A stretch of DNA of 64,000 bases, from contig NZ_JAMBOE010000006.1 in the NCBI RefSeq assembly GCF_023715465.1, forward strand, positions 299,306 through 363,305, written 5' to 3'. Every line of letters starts with the position of its first letter. Within the stretch, counting starts at the first letter, position 1. The position numbers were made by a program, and so were the translations under genes. Source of the stretch: Paenibacillus macerans (GTDB lineage: Bacteria > Bacillota > Bacilli > Paenibacillales > Paenibacillaceae). Below the pieces are notes generated by a model that saw nothing but the letters and a program-made list of their open reading frames with translations, did not search any database and had not been told where the DNA came from. Shown piece after piece: positions 53,506-62,658 of the stretch.

Positions 53506-54155
53506 GTAAGAAAAAAATTTATTTAATTCTTGTTGTCTTGGTTGTAATCAGCGGCGGGGCGTTAGGCTGCTTCTACTGGTACCAGGGCGCTCATTATGTG
53601 AAAACCGATGATGCGCGTATAGCTGCGGACCAGTATCGAGTGATGCCGCAAATCACTGCCAAGCTGGAGCAGATTTATATCGAAGAAGGCGATACGCTCA
53701 AGAAGGATGAGATGATTGCTGCCCAGGATGTATCTGGCCTGGACTCCAGTTCCGTCAGCAAAGCCGTGCTGCGTGCCCCGATTGACGGTACCGTGATTAA
53801 ACTTTACTCTCATGAGCAAGAGATCGCGTCGCCGAGCACCGCGGTAGCGGTAATGGTGGATATGAGCAGCCTGTATGTTATTACCAACATCGAAGAAACT
53901 GACATTGGCCGGATCAAGCCGGGGGAAGTCGTCGATGTCACACTGGACGCCGCGGGAGGTCGGGTCATTCAGGGGAAAGTGAGTAATGTCGGGCAAGCCT
54001 CAAACTCTGTATTTTCGGCAATTCCGGCAACGAACACGAGCGGCAACTTCAACAAGGTTACGCAGCGCATTCCGGTGAAAATTGCCTTGAATATACCGGA
54101 GGGGATGGAGCTGATTCCAGGAACGAACGTTGAAGTCAGAATTCACACTCCATAG
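53502..54155 (+). CDS. short HlyD/EmrA-type membrane fusion (adaptor) protein
   Basis: A 217-aa protein. GTG 53502 is preferred (GGGG about 8 nt upstream and overlap with the leader ORF); GTG 53493 is an alternative. One N-terminal membrane anchor (IYLILVVLVVISGGALGCFYWY) is followed by the biotinyl-lipoyl-like halves YVKTDDARIAADQYRVMPQITAKLEQI and VLRAPIDGTVIKL, then a beta-barrel domain. The coiled-coil hairpin between the lipoyl halves is almost absent, so it is a minimal adaptor. It forms an EmrAB-like complex with the MFS pump encoded 11 bp downstream. Confidence 0.85.
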   Translation: MSKKKIYLILVVLVVISGGALGCFYWYQGAHYVKTDDARIAADQYRVMPQITAKLEQIYIEEGDTLKKDEMIAAQDVSGLDSSSVSKAVLRAPIDGTVIKLYSHEQEIASPSTAVAVMVDMSSLYVITNIEETDIGRIKPGEVVDVTLDAAGGRVIQGKVSNVGQASNSVFSAIPATNTSGNFNKVTQRIPVKIALNIPEGMELIPGTNVEVRIHTP

Positions 54156-54166
54156 GGGGGATTGGC

Positions 54167-55705
54167 ATGGATTCAAATCCAATAACCGCTGCTCCTCCCG
54201 CTGATTCATCATCCAAAGAACGTTGGATGGCTTTCTTGGCCATTGTCGTGGGAGCTTTTGTAGCCGTTTTGAACAACAGTTTGATTAACGTGGCGATTCC
54301 GCAATTGACTACAGATTTAGGGTCGACCGCCTCGCGAATTCAGTGGGTAGTTACCGGCTATACCCTGGCTCAAGGAATTATCGTTCCGATCACAGGTTTT
54401 ATGGAGCAGCGGGTCGGCTATAAGAAGTTTTTGATCGGCGCTCTTTCCGTTTTTACGATAGGCACAGCCTTGTGCATATTTGCCTGGAATGACATGTCGT
54501 TGATTGCCGCCCGTATTATTGCCGGCCTTGGCGGTGGAGTTATCATGCCGCTTAGCATGACTGTCGTGTATAAAATTATGCCGCGCGAACAAATTGGGTT
54601 GGCGATCGGGATCTGGGGAATTTCCTCCATGGCCGCGCCTGCCATCGGTCCGACGTTAAGCGGTTATTTGATTGAATGGTTCAACTGGAGATTTCTGTTT
54701 ATTGCTTGTGTTCCATTTGCCTTATTCGCTATTCTGATGGTTGTTTTATTGATCAAGGAACCGCCAAAAGGTGAACCCATCAAATTTGACCTTCCGGGGT
54801 TTCTATTAGCCGCGACCTGTGCGGGCACATTGCTTTACGCACTATCCAGCGGGTCTTCCGACGGTTGGGGGTCCTTTAAAATTGTATCTTTACTTTTTAT
54901 CGCTTTCTGGTCGTTGGTATTTCTAATCTTTGTCGAGCGGGGCAAGAATAATGCAGTTATCGATGTTTCACTGTTTAAAAATCATAAATTTACCGTCAGT
55001 GTTATTACCTCCAGTTTTGTCATGATGGGGATGTATGGGGGTACTTTTTTGACGCCGTTATTTTTACAAAATATTCAGTCAGTATCTCCTATCGAAACAG
55101 GAATTATTTTACTCCCGCAGGCTATAGCTATGGCTCTCATGATGCCGATTGCGGGCAAACTGTTAGACAAGATCGGGATCATACCGATTGGACTCGTAGG
55201 GCTGACTTTAACCAGTCTGATGACCTATCAACTTCACTTGTTGACACCACAGACATCACGCTTGTGGTTTGAATGTGTAACCGTACTGCGCGGAATAGGA
55301 ATCGGACTATGCATGATGCCTTTGTCCACGGTCGGGATGAACGCCGTAGAGACCGATAAGGTGGGTAATGCTTCAGGCGCGTCCAACCTGATAAGAACGC
55401 TCGCCGGTTCAATGGCCATTGCGATTCTCACCTTCCTTATGCAGAATCGGACGGCGCTGCATGCACAGCATATTGCCGAATCCATAACCGCGGATGGAGC
55501 GCAAATCTTACAATCGACGCTTGGGAGCTCGTGGGCTTCTACTGTGACCGGTTTAATTTCGCTGGACGCTTATTCCCGGGGGATTGCGGATACATTCCTG
55601 TTATCATCCATACCATTATTTTGTTCGATACCGCTGATTTTCCTGTTTGCCACCGGACGAAAACGAAAAGCAGCAAAGGATGAAGTAGTGGAAATTCAAG
55701 CATAA
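54167..55705 (+). CDS. DHA2-family MFS multidrug efflux pump (EmrB/QacA type)
   Basis: A 512-aa transporter with 14 hydrophobic segments, starting at ATG after GGGGGGATTGGC. Motifs: FVAVLNNSLINVAIPQL (antiporter motif D1 region), QWVVTGYTLAQGIIVPITGF, GYKKFLIGALSVFTIGTALC and motif C-like GIWGISSMAAPAIGPTLSGYL. It is expected to expel hydrophobic drugs or metabolites in exchange for protons. Flanked by two adaptor genes, it is likely the pump of a three-part system. Confidence 0.92.
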   Translation: MDSNPITAAPPADSSSKERWMAFLAIVVGAFVAVLNNSLINVAIPQLTTDLGSTASRIQWVVTGYTLAQGIIVPITGFMEQRVGYKKFLIGALSVFTIGTALCIFAWNDMSLIAARIIAGLGGGVIMPLSMTVVYKIMPREQIGLAIGIWGISSMAAPAIGPTLSGYLIEWFNWRFLFIACVPFALFAILMVVLLIKEPPKGEPIKFDLPGFLLAATCAGTLLYALSSGSSDGWGSFKIVSLLFIAFWSLVFLIFVERGKNNAVIDVSLFKNHKFTVSVITSSFVMMGMYGGTFLTPLFLQNIQSVSPIETGIILLPQAIAMALMMPIAGKLLDKIGIIPIGLVGLTLTSLMTYQLHLLTPQTSRLWFECVTVLRGIGIGLCMMPLSTVGMNAVETDKVGNASGASNLIRTLAGSMAIAILTFLMQNRTALHAQHIAESITADGAQILQSTLGSSWASTVTGLISLDAYSRGIADTFLLSSIPLFCSIPLIFLFATGRKRKAAKDEVVEIQA

Positions 55706-55733
55706 GCACGGAGAGAAAGGAGACGAAGCATAG

Positions 55734-57239
55734 ATGAAAGAGTGGAAAGCGACTGCTGTTGTATTGCTGCTTGGAATCGGTATTTTATCCGGTTGTTCGC
55801 AAGGCAGCCAGGCTGCTCAGGATATAAGCATAAGTGTAAAGGTCAGCCAGGCGCAAAAAGGAGTAATTGGAGGAGGGGAGATATATACGGGGAAGATCAC
55901 CTCTTCTGAAACGGTGAATATTGCTCCTAAAATTTCCGGCAAGGTGGCTGCCATAAGCGTCGACGTCGGGAACAAGGTAAAAAAGGGGCAGGTGCTGTTT
56001 AAGCTTGAAGATGATGATCTTCTGAACAAATTAAAAATTGCCAAGTCCGATGTGGCGGCTGCGCAGGCAGCCATTGCCTCCGCGGAGGATTCGCATGAAT
56101 CCGGTATGGTGTCTGCGAACTCAGGCGTAGTCAGCTCACGAAGCGGTGTCATCTCCGCCAAAAGCGCAATTACGCAGGCACAGGGGGGAATCAATCAGGC
56201 TCAGGCAGCTGTTGATCAGGCTCAAACCGGATTGAAGCAGGCCCGGACAACCGTCTCTACTGCCAATAATACGGTAAAGCAGACGCAGGAGGCGCTGCAG
56301 AATGCGAAAAAGAACCTGTCCCGCACTGAATCTCTTTACGCCAGCTCGCTGGCTTCACAAGTGCAATTGGAAGAAGCACAAGCTGCTCAGGTTAGCGCTC
56401 AAGCGGCCTATGATAATGCGGTGAATGCGAAATCCAATGCCGAAGAACAGCTGGCTTCCGCAGAAAAATCATTAGCCACTGCTCAAAAAGCGTTATCCAC
56501 GGCCAAGGACGCCTACGAAAATGCTAAAAGCAGTTATGAAAATGCTGATAATGGCTACAAAAATGCCCAGCGTCAGCTGGAAGTAGCACAGAGCTCAGCA
56601 GGAGTTGAAGCAAGTCGGCAAAAGCTGGAGCAAGCCCAGCTTAACGTTGAAATCGCCCAAAATTCACTGGATAATGCCGTCATCACTTCGCCTATAGCCG
56701 GGATTGTCAGAAGCAAAAATATTGAAGTCGGGGAGATAGCTTCCGCCGCATCTCCGGCACTTGTAATCCATAATCTAGATAGCGTTAATCTGGAGATTTA
56801 CGTGCCTGCTGAACGGATTAATGATATTAATGCGGGTGATCCTGTGCAGGTTCGCGTAGCCGCTTCAGGCATATTGACAACAGGCAAGGTCAAAAGCATA
56901 GGTACGGATGATGCAAAAGGCAACGGCTTTCCGGTGAAAGTGGCCGTTGCCAATACGAGCGGCAAACTGAAATCCGGGATGCTGGCCGATGTAAGCTTTG
57001 TGAATGCAAATGCTCCAGAAGGAATCATTATTCCGGCGAAAGCGATTGAAAAAGATGGCGACCAGTCTTATGTATACGTCGCTGTTGATGGCCATGCTTT
57101 ACGCAAGGATATTACCCTAGGAGAAGAATCGGGTACACAAGCCTTGGTTGCCAACGGCCTTGAAAATGGGGAGCAAATTATAGTAAACAACCATGCGCTT
57201 CTTTCTGATCATGCGGCTATTACCGTTTCACAGCCTTAA
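55734..57239 (+). CDS. RND/ABC-type periplasmic adaptor-like lipoprotein (long coiled coil)
   Basis: A 501-aa protein with a lipoprotein signal peptide ending ILSGC. It has the HlyD layout: a lipoyl half (GKITSSETVNIAPKISGKVAAI), a coiled-coil hairpin of roughly 230 residues built from Ala-rich repeats (ISAKSAITQAQGGINQAQAA, SAEKSLATAQKALSTAKDAY), the second half (VITSPIAGIVRSKNIEVGE), a beta-barrel, and a membrane-proximal domain (EGIIIPAKAIEKDGDQSYVY). Together with the short adaptor it gives the MFS operon two fusion proteins, an unusual count. The long hairpin would reach well beyond the membrane into the cell wall. It starts 28 bp after the pump gene. Confidence 0.85.
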   Translation: MKEWKATAVVLLLGIGILSGCSQGSQAAQDISISVKVSQAQKGVIGGGEIYTGKITSSETVNIAPKISGKVAAISVDVGNKVKKGQVLFKLEDDDLLNKLKIAKSDVAAAQAAIASAEDSHESGMVSANSGVVSSRSGVISAKSAITQAQGGINQAQAAVDQAQTGLKQARTTVSTANNTVKQTQEALQNAKKNLSRTESLYASSLASQVQLEEAQAAQVSAQAAYDNAVNAKSNAEEQLASAEKSLATAQKALSTAKDAYENAKSSYENADNGYKNAQRQLEVAQSSAGVEASRQKLEQAQLNVEIAQNSLDNAVITSPIAGIVRSKNIEVGEIASAASPALVIHNLDSVNLEIYVPAERINDINAGDPVQVRVAASGILTTGKVKSIGTDDAKGNGFPVKVAVANTSGKLKSGMLADVSFVNANAPEGIIIPAKAIEKDGDQSYVYVAVDGHALRKDITLGEESGTQALVANGLENGEQIIVNNHALLSDHAAITVSQP

Positions 57240-57260
57240 GTGCATCAAAGCAGACAGAAA

Positions 57261-57305
57261 AGGGGGAACCAGTCGCCTTGATATGGGCGAAAGCTGGCGC
57301 CCCCT
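57261..57305 (+). terminator. hairpin after the efflux genes
   Basis: AGGGGG, CCAG and TCGCC pair with GGCGA, CTGG and CCCCCT around an 8-nt loop. It is followed by GTTTCATTTC, a weak T tract. It may reduce read-through into padR. Confidence 0.5.
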
Positions 57306-57387
57306 GTTTCATTTCGAGCGTACGATTCGGCATCTCATACCTTTATAGTGTAAAATACTTAATATCAAATAAAGGGGGAGAACAACC

Positions 57388-57912
57388 TTGTCGCTGCAAA
57401 TATTCATTCTGGGTCTGTTGCATAAAGGAGACTATCATCCCTATGATGTCAAGAAAAGAATTTTACAGGGTACGAATAATGCGGTCAATGTTACAGATGG
57501 TAATCTGTATTACAATTTTGAGGCGCTGTTTAAAAAGGAGCTTATTCAAAAATCTCAAATTATCCAAGCGGAGAACCGTCCTGACAAAATAACCTACAGC
57601 ATTACCCCAAAGGGCCGGGAAGCCTTTAAAGAAGAGATTTATAAAAGCTTTAAAAACGCCAAGTCCATAAGACCATTATTCCCGGTATTACCTTTTTTAG
57701 AGTATGTTGACGCTAAAAAGCTGGTTTTTTACGTGGAGGACATCCTGGAACGTCTTAACAAAAAAGTGAAGGAATTTGAAGAAAAAGGGCTGGCAGCCGA
57801 GGTTGACCTGGTTAATCCGGACTATAAAATGCTTATCAGTGAAGTGGTCACGGAAAGCATAAAGCTGGAAATCCAGATGTTTAATAAGCTCTTGCTTATT
57901 TTACAAACTTAA
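57388..57912 (+). CDS. PadR-family transcriptional regulator
   Basis: A 174-aa regulator with a TTG start after AAAGGGGGAGAACAACC. Its N-terminal winged helix reads LSLQIFILGLLHKGDYHPYDV (PadR signature), VNVTDGNLYYNFEALFKKELI, then ENRPDKITYSITPKGREAF (wing). A long C-terminal helical region serves dimerisation. PadR proteins sense small compounds, often phenolics or drugs, and repress efflux genes. It is the likely regulator of the preceding operon. Confidence 0.88.
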   Translation: MSLQIFILGLLHKGDYHPYDVKKRILQGTNNAVNVTDGNLYYNFEALFKKELIQKSQIIQAENRPDKITYSITPKGREAFKEEIYKSFKNAKSIRPLFPVLPFLEYVDAKKLVFYVEDILERLNKKVKEFEEKGLAAEVDLVNPDYKMLISEVVTESIKLEIQMFNKLLLILQT

Positions 57913-58084
57913 CTTGTCGCAGAGCAAAAAACACTTTGCTGATTTAGTGTCCTCTATTTTCCTCCCCTTTAAATTCACCGAAAAGGTGACGCAAATCACG
58001 GCAAACGAGCGCCCTTTTTTTCCATCATAGAATTTAAGGGTTTTTGCCCGATGTTTCCTATTTCAAAATAAAGGATGGATCAAA

Positions 58085-59437
58085 ATGAATTTTGACGCGT
58101 CACAGTGGAAGGCTTCGCGCTTTAATGCGCAAAGCGAGACGGATGACGGCGGCCTGATGCTGTACAACAGCTACACCGGGGCGATCGCTTCCTTCTCGTC
58201 GGCGGAACGGAAAGAAGTTTTGGAGTGGCTGGCACCGGCCGCCCCTGTTCCCGAGCCGGCGCCTCCGCTGGTTGACGGGTTGATAGAGCAAGGGTTCCTC
58301 GTCCGTTCGGACGTGGATGAACAGCGCCGCGCCTTGTTTTTGCACCATTCCATGCATGCCCAGGACGCTATGCATCTGGTGCTGCTCGTGACGGAAGCCT
58401 GCAACTTCCGCTGCACTTATTGTTATGAATCGTTTCCGCGCGCTTCGATGCGCGAGGAGGTGATCCGCGGTTTGGAAGCTTATACGGCCGAGCGGGCCAA
58501 GACGTTGAAGCAGCTTACCGTAAGCTGGCATGGCGGTGAGCCGCTGCTCGTTCCTCATATTATCGAGCGCCTCTCCCGTTCTTTTATCGAAGCTTGCGAC
58601 CAAACCGGCGCCACCTACGGCGCGGAAATGTCGACGAACGGCTACTACCTGACCAGGGACCGTTTCGAGCAAATGCTGGATCTGCGTGTTCAGCGCTTTA
58701 TGGTTACACTGGACGGGGAAGGGGAAACGCATGATTCCCGCAGGGGGTTGAACGGAGGCGGGGGAACGTACCGGACGATCGTGGATAATTTGTTGTCCTT
58801 GAAGCAGGTCGACCGCCCGTTTGAAATCAACCTGCGCGTTAATTTCGACAACGGCAACCTTGACGCCGTATCGCGGTTTATTCCCGTGCTCCGGGAGCTG
58901 TTTGCCGATGATCCGCGGATTAAAGTGTATTTCCGTCCCGTTGGCTGCATGGGCGGCGAAAATGACCTGAACCTCCCGGTATGCGATGAGCGCACGAAGG
59001 ACCGGGCGATTTGGGAGTTGAACGAACGGGCGATTGCCGAAGGACTGCAGGTAAGCTCCTTCATTTCGGATATTTTGCTGCCGACCGGCGCGGTTTGTTA
59101 TGCGGCGAAGCCGAATTCCCTGATCGCCGGCTCTGATGGCATGCTGTATAAATGCTCCGTTGCGCTGGAACAGGAAAACAACCGGTTGGGCCGGATTCAT
59201 GAGGACGGAACGCTGGAACTGGATTACGACAAGCTGGCGCTTTGGACGACGTCCGGGGAAGAAACGGATGAGAAATGCCAGGCCTGCTTCTTCCGGCCCG
59301 CGTGCCAGGGTAATCATTGCCCGCTGTACCGCATGCGGACGGGAAATCGTCCCTGCTCCTACGAGAAGCGGCAGATCAAGAAAACGCTGCGGACGATCTG
59401 GATGGGGGCCCGGCGGGATGAGGAGGTGATACTATGA
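58085..59437 (+). CDS. radical SAM/SPASM peptide maturase
   Basis: A 450-aa radical SAM enzyme starting at ATG after AAAGGATGGATCAAA. Residues 1-85 (LMLYNSYTGAIASFSS, then GLIEQGFLV) resemble the N-terminal peptide-recognition part of such maturases. The radical SAM cluster motif is CNFRCTYC (near 112-119), with the GGEP motif LTVSWHGGEPLL. The C-terminal SPASM part has CYAAKPNSLIAGSDGMLYKC, then CQACFFRPACQGNHC and a last Cys, ligands for two auxiliary Fe-S clusters. SPASM maturases modify small peptides. The 27-residue gene immediately downstream, overlapping by 4 nt, is its likely substrate. Confidence 0.9.
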   Translation: MNFDASQWKASRFNAQSETDDGGLMLYNSYTGAIASFSSAERKEVLEWLAPAAPVPEPAPPLVDGLIEQGFLVRSDVDEQRRALFLHHSMHAQDAMHLVLLVTEACNFRCTYCYESFPRASMREEVIRGLEAYTAERAKTLKQLTVSWHGGEPLLVPHIIERLSRSFIEACDQTGATYGAEMSTNGYYLTRDRFEQMLDLRVQRFMVTLDGEGETHDSRRGLNGGGGTYRTIVDNLLSLKQVDRPFEINLRVNFDNGNLDAVSRFIPVLRELFADDPRIKVYFRPVGCMGGENDLNLPVCDERTKDRAIWELNERAIAEGLQVSSFISDILLPTGAVCYAAKPNSLIAGSDGMLYKCSVALEQENNRLGRIHEDGTLELDYDKLALWTTSGEETDEKCQACFFRPACQGNHCPLYRMRTGNRPCSYEKRQIKKTLRTIWMGARRDEEVIL

Positions 59438-59517
59438 AAATTATCCGTCCAGCGGCGCAGCCCGCTTTGGTTAAAACCGGCCGGGTATCCAAGTCCGTAC
59501 CGGGCAATCTAAGCTGA
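59434..59517 (+). CDS. 27-residue candidate RiPP precursor peptide
   Basis: A small gene starting at ATG 59434 with a near-perfect site (GAGGAGGTGATACT) and overlapping the radical SAM stop by ATGA. The peptide begins MKIIRPAAQPALVKTGR and ends SKSVPGNLS. It has no Cys, Trp, Tyr or Phe, so thioether or aromatic cyclophane chemistry is excluded; Lys, Arg, Asn, Ser, Pro and aliphatic side chains are the only candidates for modification. A strong terminator follows 18 bp later. Coupling, ribosome binding site and terminator strongly support a real gene; its being the maturase substrate is inference. Confidence 0.7.
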   Translation: MKIIRPAAQPALVKTGRVSKSVPGNLS

Positions 59518-59535
59518 TGGAATAAGATAACCGGG

Positions 59536-59579
59536 AAAGCCAACCCTTGGGGAAATATAAAAAGGGTTGGCTTTTTTTT
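59536..59579 (+). terminator. strong terminator of the radical SAM/peptide operon
   Basis: A perfect 11-bp stem AAAGCCAACCC/GGGTTGGCTTT, followed by eight T in total (59572-59579). Confidence 0.92.
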
Positions 59580-59755
59580 GAGAAAAAGGTAACTATTTAG
59601 CGTCTAATTACGTCTAACTAATGGGGTAGATTAAAAAATTTCATTTTAGGGGGTCGTGATGAGAAAGGGGAGCAGGCTGGCTAATGAGGCTTAATTGATT
59701 TTGGGAAAGCGGCTGCTGTATGCATGGCCATTACTATTATTTTTTGGAGGTTATG

Positions 59756-61171
59756 ATGAAGAACGGAATCTTACATAAGGCGATGTTGGTGCTGGTTTGC
59801 GGGCTGCTGTTTGCCGGATGTACCGGCGGGCCCGCCAAAGAGACCGAGCAGGTTTCGAGCCTGAAGGTGATGTTTTGGGACGAGAATTATTTTTACCGGG
59901 AATACGGCGATTTGTTTGCGATGAAGCATCCGAATATCGAGGTGGAAATCGTCACAACGGACCGGATTTACCAGGATAGTGACAAGGAAGATTTTGACCG
60001 TGAAAAAGCGATTGCCGATTTTATCGAAAAAGAGCAGCCGGACGTGCTGCTGTTGGATACGAAACAGTATGAGAAGTTCGCTTCCGAAGGCAAGCTGACA
60101 GAGCTTGATCCGCTGATTGCCAAGGATAAATACGATATCGAATCGATTTTTCCGGGACTCATGGAGATTCTGAAGGAAAAAGGCGGCGGGAAGCTGTACG
60201 GTTTGTCCCCGACCTTTTACGGCACGGCTCTGTACTATAATGCCGACTTGTTTGCCAAATACGGGATTGAGGTGCCGCATGACGGAATGAGCTGGCAGGA
60301 GATTCTCGACACGGCTCGCCGCTTCCCAACGGACGGGGACAAGAAGACCCGCGTCTACGGTTTCGGTTCGGATTACGGCATGTCGCTGGAAAATTTGGCT
60401 TCCAGCATATCTTCCACCCAAGGCTTGAATTATATCAATCCCGACACGATGAAGCTTACCATCAATACCGATTCGTGGAAGCAAGTCTATAAAATGGCCA
60501 TGGATGCCTTGGACTCCAAAGCAATTTACAATCCGGATGATGGCGGGTTCCAGGGAGGGAGCATGGAGGAGTATTACCAAAGCCAGCCGTTTATGATGGG
60601 CCGTATGGCCATGACGGTCGACGGCACCTATCTGCTGCAAAATCTGAAGGACGCCCAAGGGCAGATTAAGGACTATAAGCCGTTCCAAATCGGGGTCGTT
60701 GCAGGGCCGGTTGATCCGGCGGAGCCCGATAAATCGCGGAACATTTCGATGAGCGAAATTTTGGCCATCCGGGCAAACTCGGCAAATGCCGACGCAGCCT
60801 GGGAGTTTTTGAAGTTCGTGAACGGCGACGAATTTGCCAAGATCAAATCCAGAACCTTAAATGGCGGCTTGATGTCCCGCATGGGCGTGCAAAAGGAATA
60901 CAACGGTGTAAGCCTTGATGTGTTTTACAAGCTGAAACCTAAACAGGATAACAGCTACGACAATTATGATAAAATCCCGAATAGTTTCCATGAGAAGTAC
61001 TACTCCATCTTTAGCCGGGAAATGAAGCTGGTTCAGGATAAAAAGAAATCCATCGACGAGGCGCTGCAAACCGTTCAAGATGAAGGACAGGCGGCGCTGG
61101 ATAAGGCCGTGAAAGAGGAAGCGGCGGGCAAGAAGAATGAACCTGCTGGAGAAGCTGATCAGGCGGGCTAA
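59756..61171 (+). CDS. orphan sugar-binding lipoprotein (tandem copy A)
   Basis: A 471-aa family 1 solute-binding lipoprotein. ATG 59756 is chosen after GGAGG (a 59720 start and ATG 59753 are worse placed). The lipobox is LLFAGC. Blocks: LKVMFWDENYFYREYGDLF, EKEQPDVLLLDTKQYEKFASEGKL, LYGLSPTFYGTALYYNADLF, ARRFPTDGDKKTRVYGFGSDYG and GRMAMTVDGTYLLQNLKDAQ. It is very similar along its length to copy B 67 bp downstream. No permease or ATPase gene is adjacent, so it is an orphan binding protein; it may feed a distant transporter. Confidence 0.88.
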   Translation: MKNGILHKAMLVLVCGLLFAGCTGGPAKETEQVSSLKVMFWDENYFYREYGDLFAMKHPNIEVEIVTTDRIYQDSDKEDFDREKAIADFIEKEQPDVLLLDTKQYEKFASEGKLTELDPLIAKDKYDIESIFPGLMEILKEKGGGKLYGLSPTFYGTALYYNADLFAKYGIEVPHDGMSWQEILDTARRFPTDGDKKTRVYGFGSDYGMSLENLASSISSTQGLNYINPDTMKLTINTDSWKQVYKMAMDALDSKAIYNPDDGGFQGGSMEEYYQSQPFMMGRMAMTVDGTYLLQNLKDAQGQIKDYKPFQIGVVAGPVDPAEPDKSRNISMSEILAIRANSANADAAWEFLKFVNGDEFAKIKSRTLNGGLMSRMGVQKEYNGVSLDVFYKLKPKQDNSYDNYDKIPNSFHEKYYSIFSREMKLVQDKKKSIDEALQTVQDEGQAALDKAVKEEAAGKKNEPAGEADQAG

Positions 61172-61238
61172 CGTTCCTTAGTTGCCCGCGGAAAGCGGCC
61201 TTTGTGCGCATGGCGTGATAAAATTTTTGGAGGTTTAG

Positions 61239-62642
61239 ATGAAGAACGGAATATTCTATAAGGTTATGTTGGTTATGATATGCGGGCTGCTGTTCGCCGG
61301 GTGTGCCGGCGGCCCTGCCAAGCAGGAGACGCAGACTTCTACGCTGAAGGTCATGTTCTGGGACGAAAATTACTTTTTCACCCAATATGGCGATATGTTT
61401 ACGATGAAGAATCCGAATATTGAAATTGAAGTAGCTAACATGCAAAGCATTTATAACGACGAGGAAAAAGACTACGACAAGGCGTTCGCCAAATTCGTGG
61501 AAAAGGAACAGCCGGATATCATACTGCTGAATTCCAACGAAAATTACGAAAAATTCGCAGCCGAAGGCAAATTAATGGACTTGGATACGCTTATCGCAAA
61601 GGATAAATACGATACCGAAACGATTTATCCGGCGCTGATCGACGTGTTGAAGGAAAAAGGCGGCGGGAAGCTTTACGGGCTGGCTCCATCTTTTAATGTG
61701 AATGCAATTTTTTATAATGCCGATCTGTTTTCCAAATATGGAATTGATCCGCCACATGACGGGATGACCTGGCAGGAAATTATCGATACCGCCCGTCGTT
61801 TCCCTACGGATGGGGATAAGGACAGCCGGATTTACGGATACGGTTCTCGTTACGGGAAAGCTTTTGATGAATTGTCCTCTTCGATCGCCATGACGCAAGG
61901 GTTGCAGGCGCTGAATACGGATACGAAGAAAATGACGATCAATTCGGACTCGTGGAAACAGGCTTTCCAACTGGCTCTGGATGGCGTCAAATCCAAGGCG
62001 GTTTATGATCCGGGCGAGAACGGGTTCAGCGGGGGGACGATGGAGGAATATTATAAAAGCCAGCTTTTCTTAATGGGGCGTATGGCGATGACGATCGATG
62101 GTCCTTATCTGTTGCAGAACCTGAAAGAGGCTAAGAATGCAGTGAAGGATTATAAGCCGTTCCAAATCGGTATCGTGGCAGGTCCGGTGGACCCGGCATT
62201 GCCTGATTCAACGCGGGATGTCAGCTTCAGTGAAATTTTCGCAATCCGGGCCGATTCCCCCAATGCCGACGCGGCCTGGGAGTTTCTGAAATTCGTCAAC
62301 GGCGAAGAATATGCCAAAGTGAAATCAAGAACGCTGAATAACGGTCTCTTGTCCCGGACGAACGTGATGAAAGATTACGAAGGACAAAGCCTTGACGCTT
62401 TTTATAAGTTAAAACCTGCAGATAGCAGCAGCGGATATATGGGACTCAGTGACGCCCCTGACAGCTTCTTTCAACAATTCCAGCAAATCAAGGATCGGGA
62501 ACTGGACCTTGTCCAGAAGGGAAGCAAGTCGATTGACGAGGCGCTGGAAAAGATTCAGGCTGATGGACAAGTAGCCTTGGATAAAGCTTATAAAGAGGAA
62601 GAGGCTAAGAAGGAAGACGGAAAAGAGGATACTACTTCCTAA
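61239..62642 (+). CDS. orphan sugar-binding lipoprotein (tandem copy B)
   Basis: A 467-aa paralogue of copy A, starting at ATG after TTTTGGAGGTTTAG. The lipobox is LLFAGC, and it shares nearly every block with copy A (VMFWDENYFF, GMTWQEIIDTARRFPTDGDKD, GRMAMTIDGPYLLQNLKEA, AIRADSPNADAAWEFLKFVNGEE). The pair arose by tandem duplication, and a third, broken copy follows. The C-terminal tail is Glu/Lys-rich, as in copy A. Substrate unknown. Confidence 0.88.
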   Translation: MKNGIFYKVMLVMICGLLFAGCAGGPAKQETQTSTLKVMFWDENYFFTQYGDMFTMKNPNIEIEVANMQSIYNDEEKDYDKAFAKFVEKEQPDIILLNSNENYEKFAAEGKLMDLDTLIAKDKYDTETIYPALIDVLKEKGGGKLYGLAPSFNVNAIFYNADLFSKYGIDPPHDGMTWQEIIDTARRFPTDGDKDSRIYGYGSRYGKAFDELSSSIAMTQGLQALNTDTKKMTINSDSWKQAFQLALDGVKSKAVYDPGENGFSGGTMEEYYKSQLFLMGRMAMTIDGPYLLQNLKEAKNAVKDYKPFQIGIVAGPVDPALPDSTRDVSFSEIFAIRADSPNADAAWEFLKFVNGEEYAKVKSRTLNNGLLSRTNVMKDYEGQSLDAFYKLKPADSSSGYMGLSDAPDSFFQQFQQIKDRELDLVQKGSKSIDEALEKIQADGQVALDKAYKEEEAKKEDGKEDTTS

Positions 62643-62658
62643 GAAAAACGTTATTATA

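Noticed and set aside
57970..58012. Resemblance to the c-di-GMP (GEMM) riboswitch: CACCGAAAAGGTG followed by ACGCAAA
   Set aside because: Only one arm of the motif is present; the second helix with the tetraloop receptor (GGTAGGTAGC-like) is missing.
58100..59317. 405-codon minus-strand frame inside the radical SAM gene
   Set aside because: Shadow frame; the plus strand has all radical SAM and SPASM cysteines.
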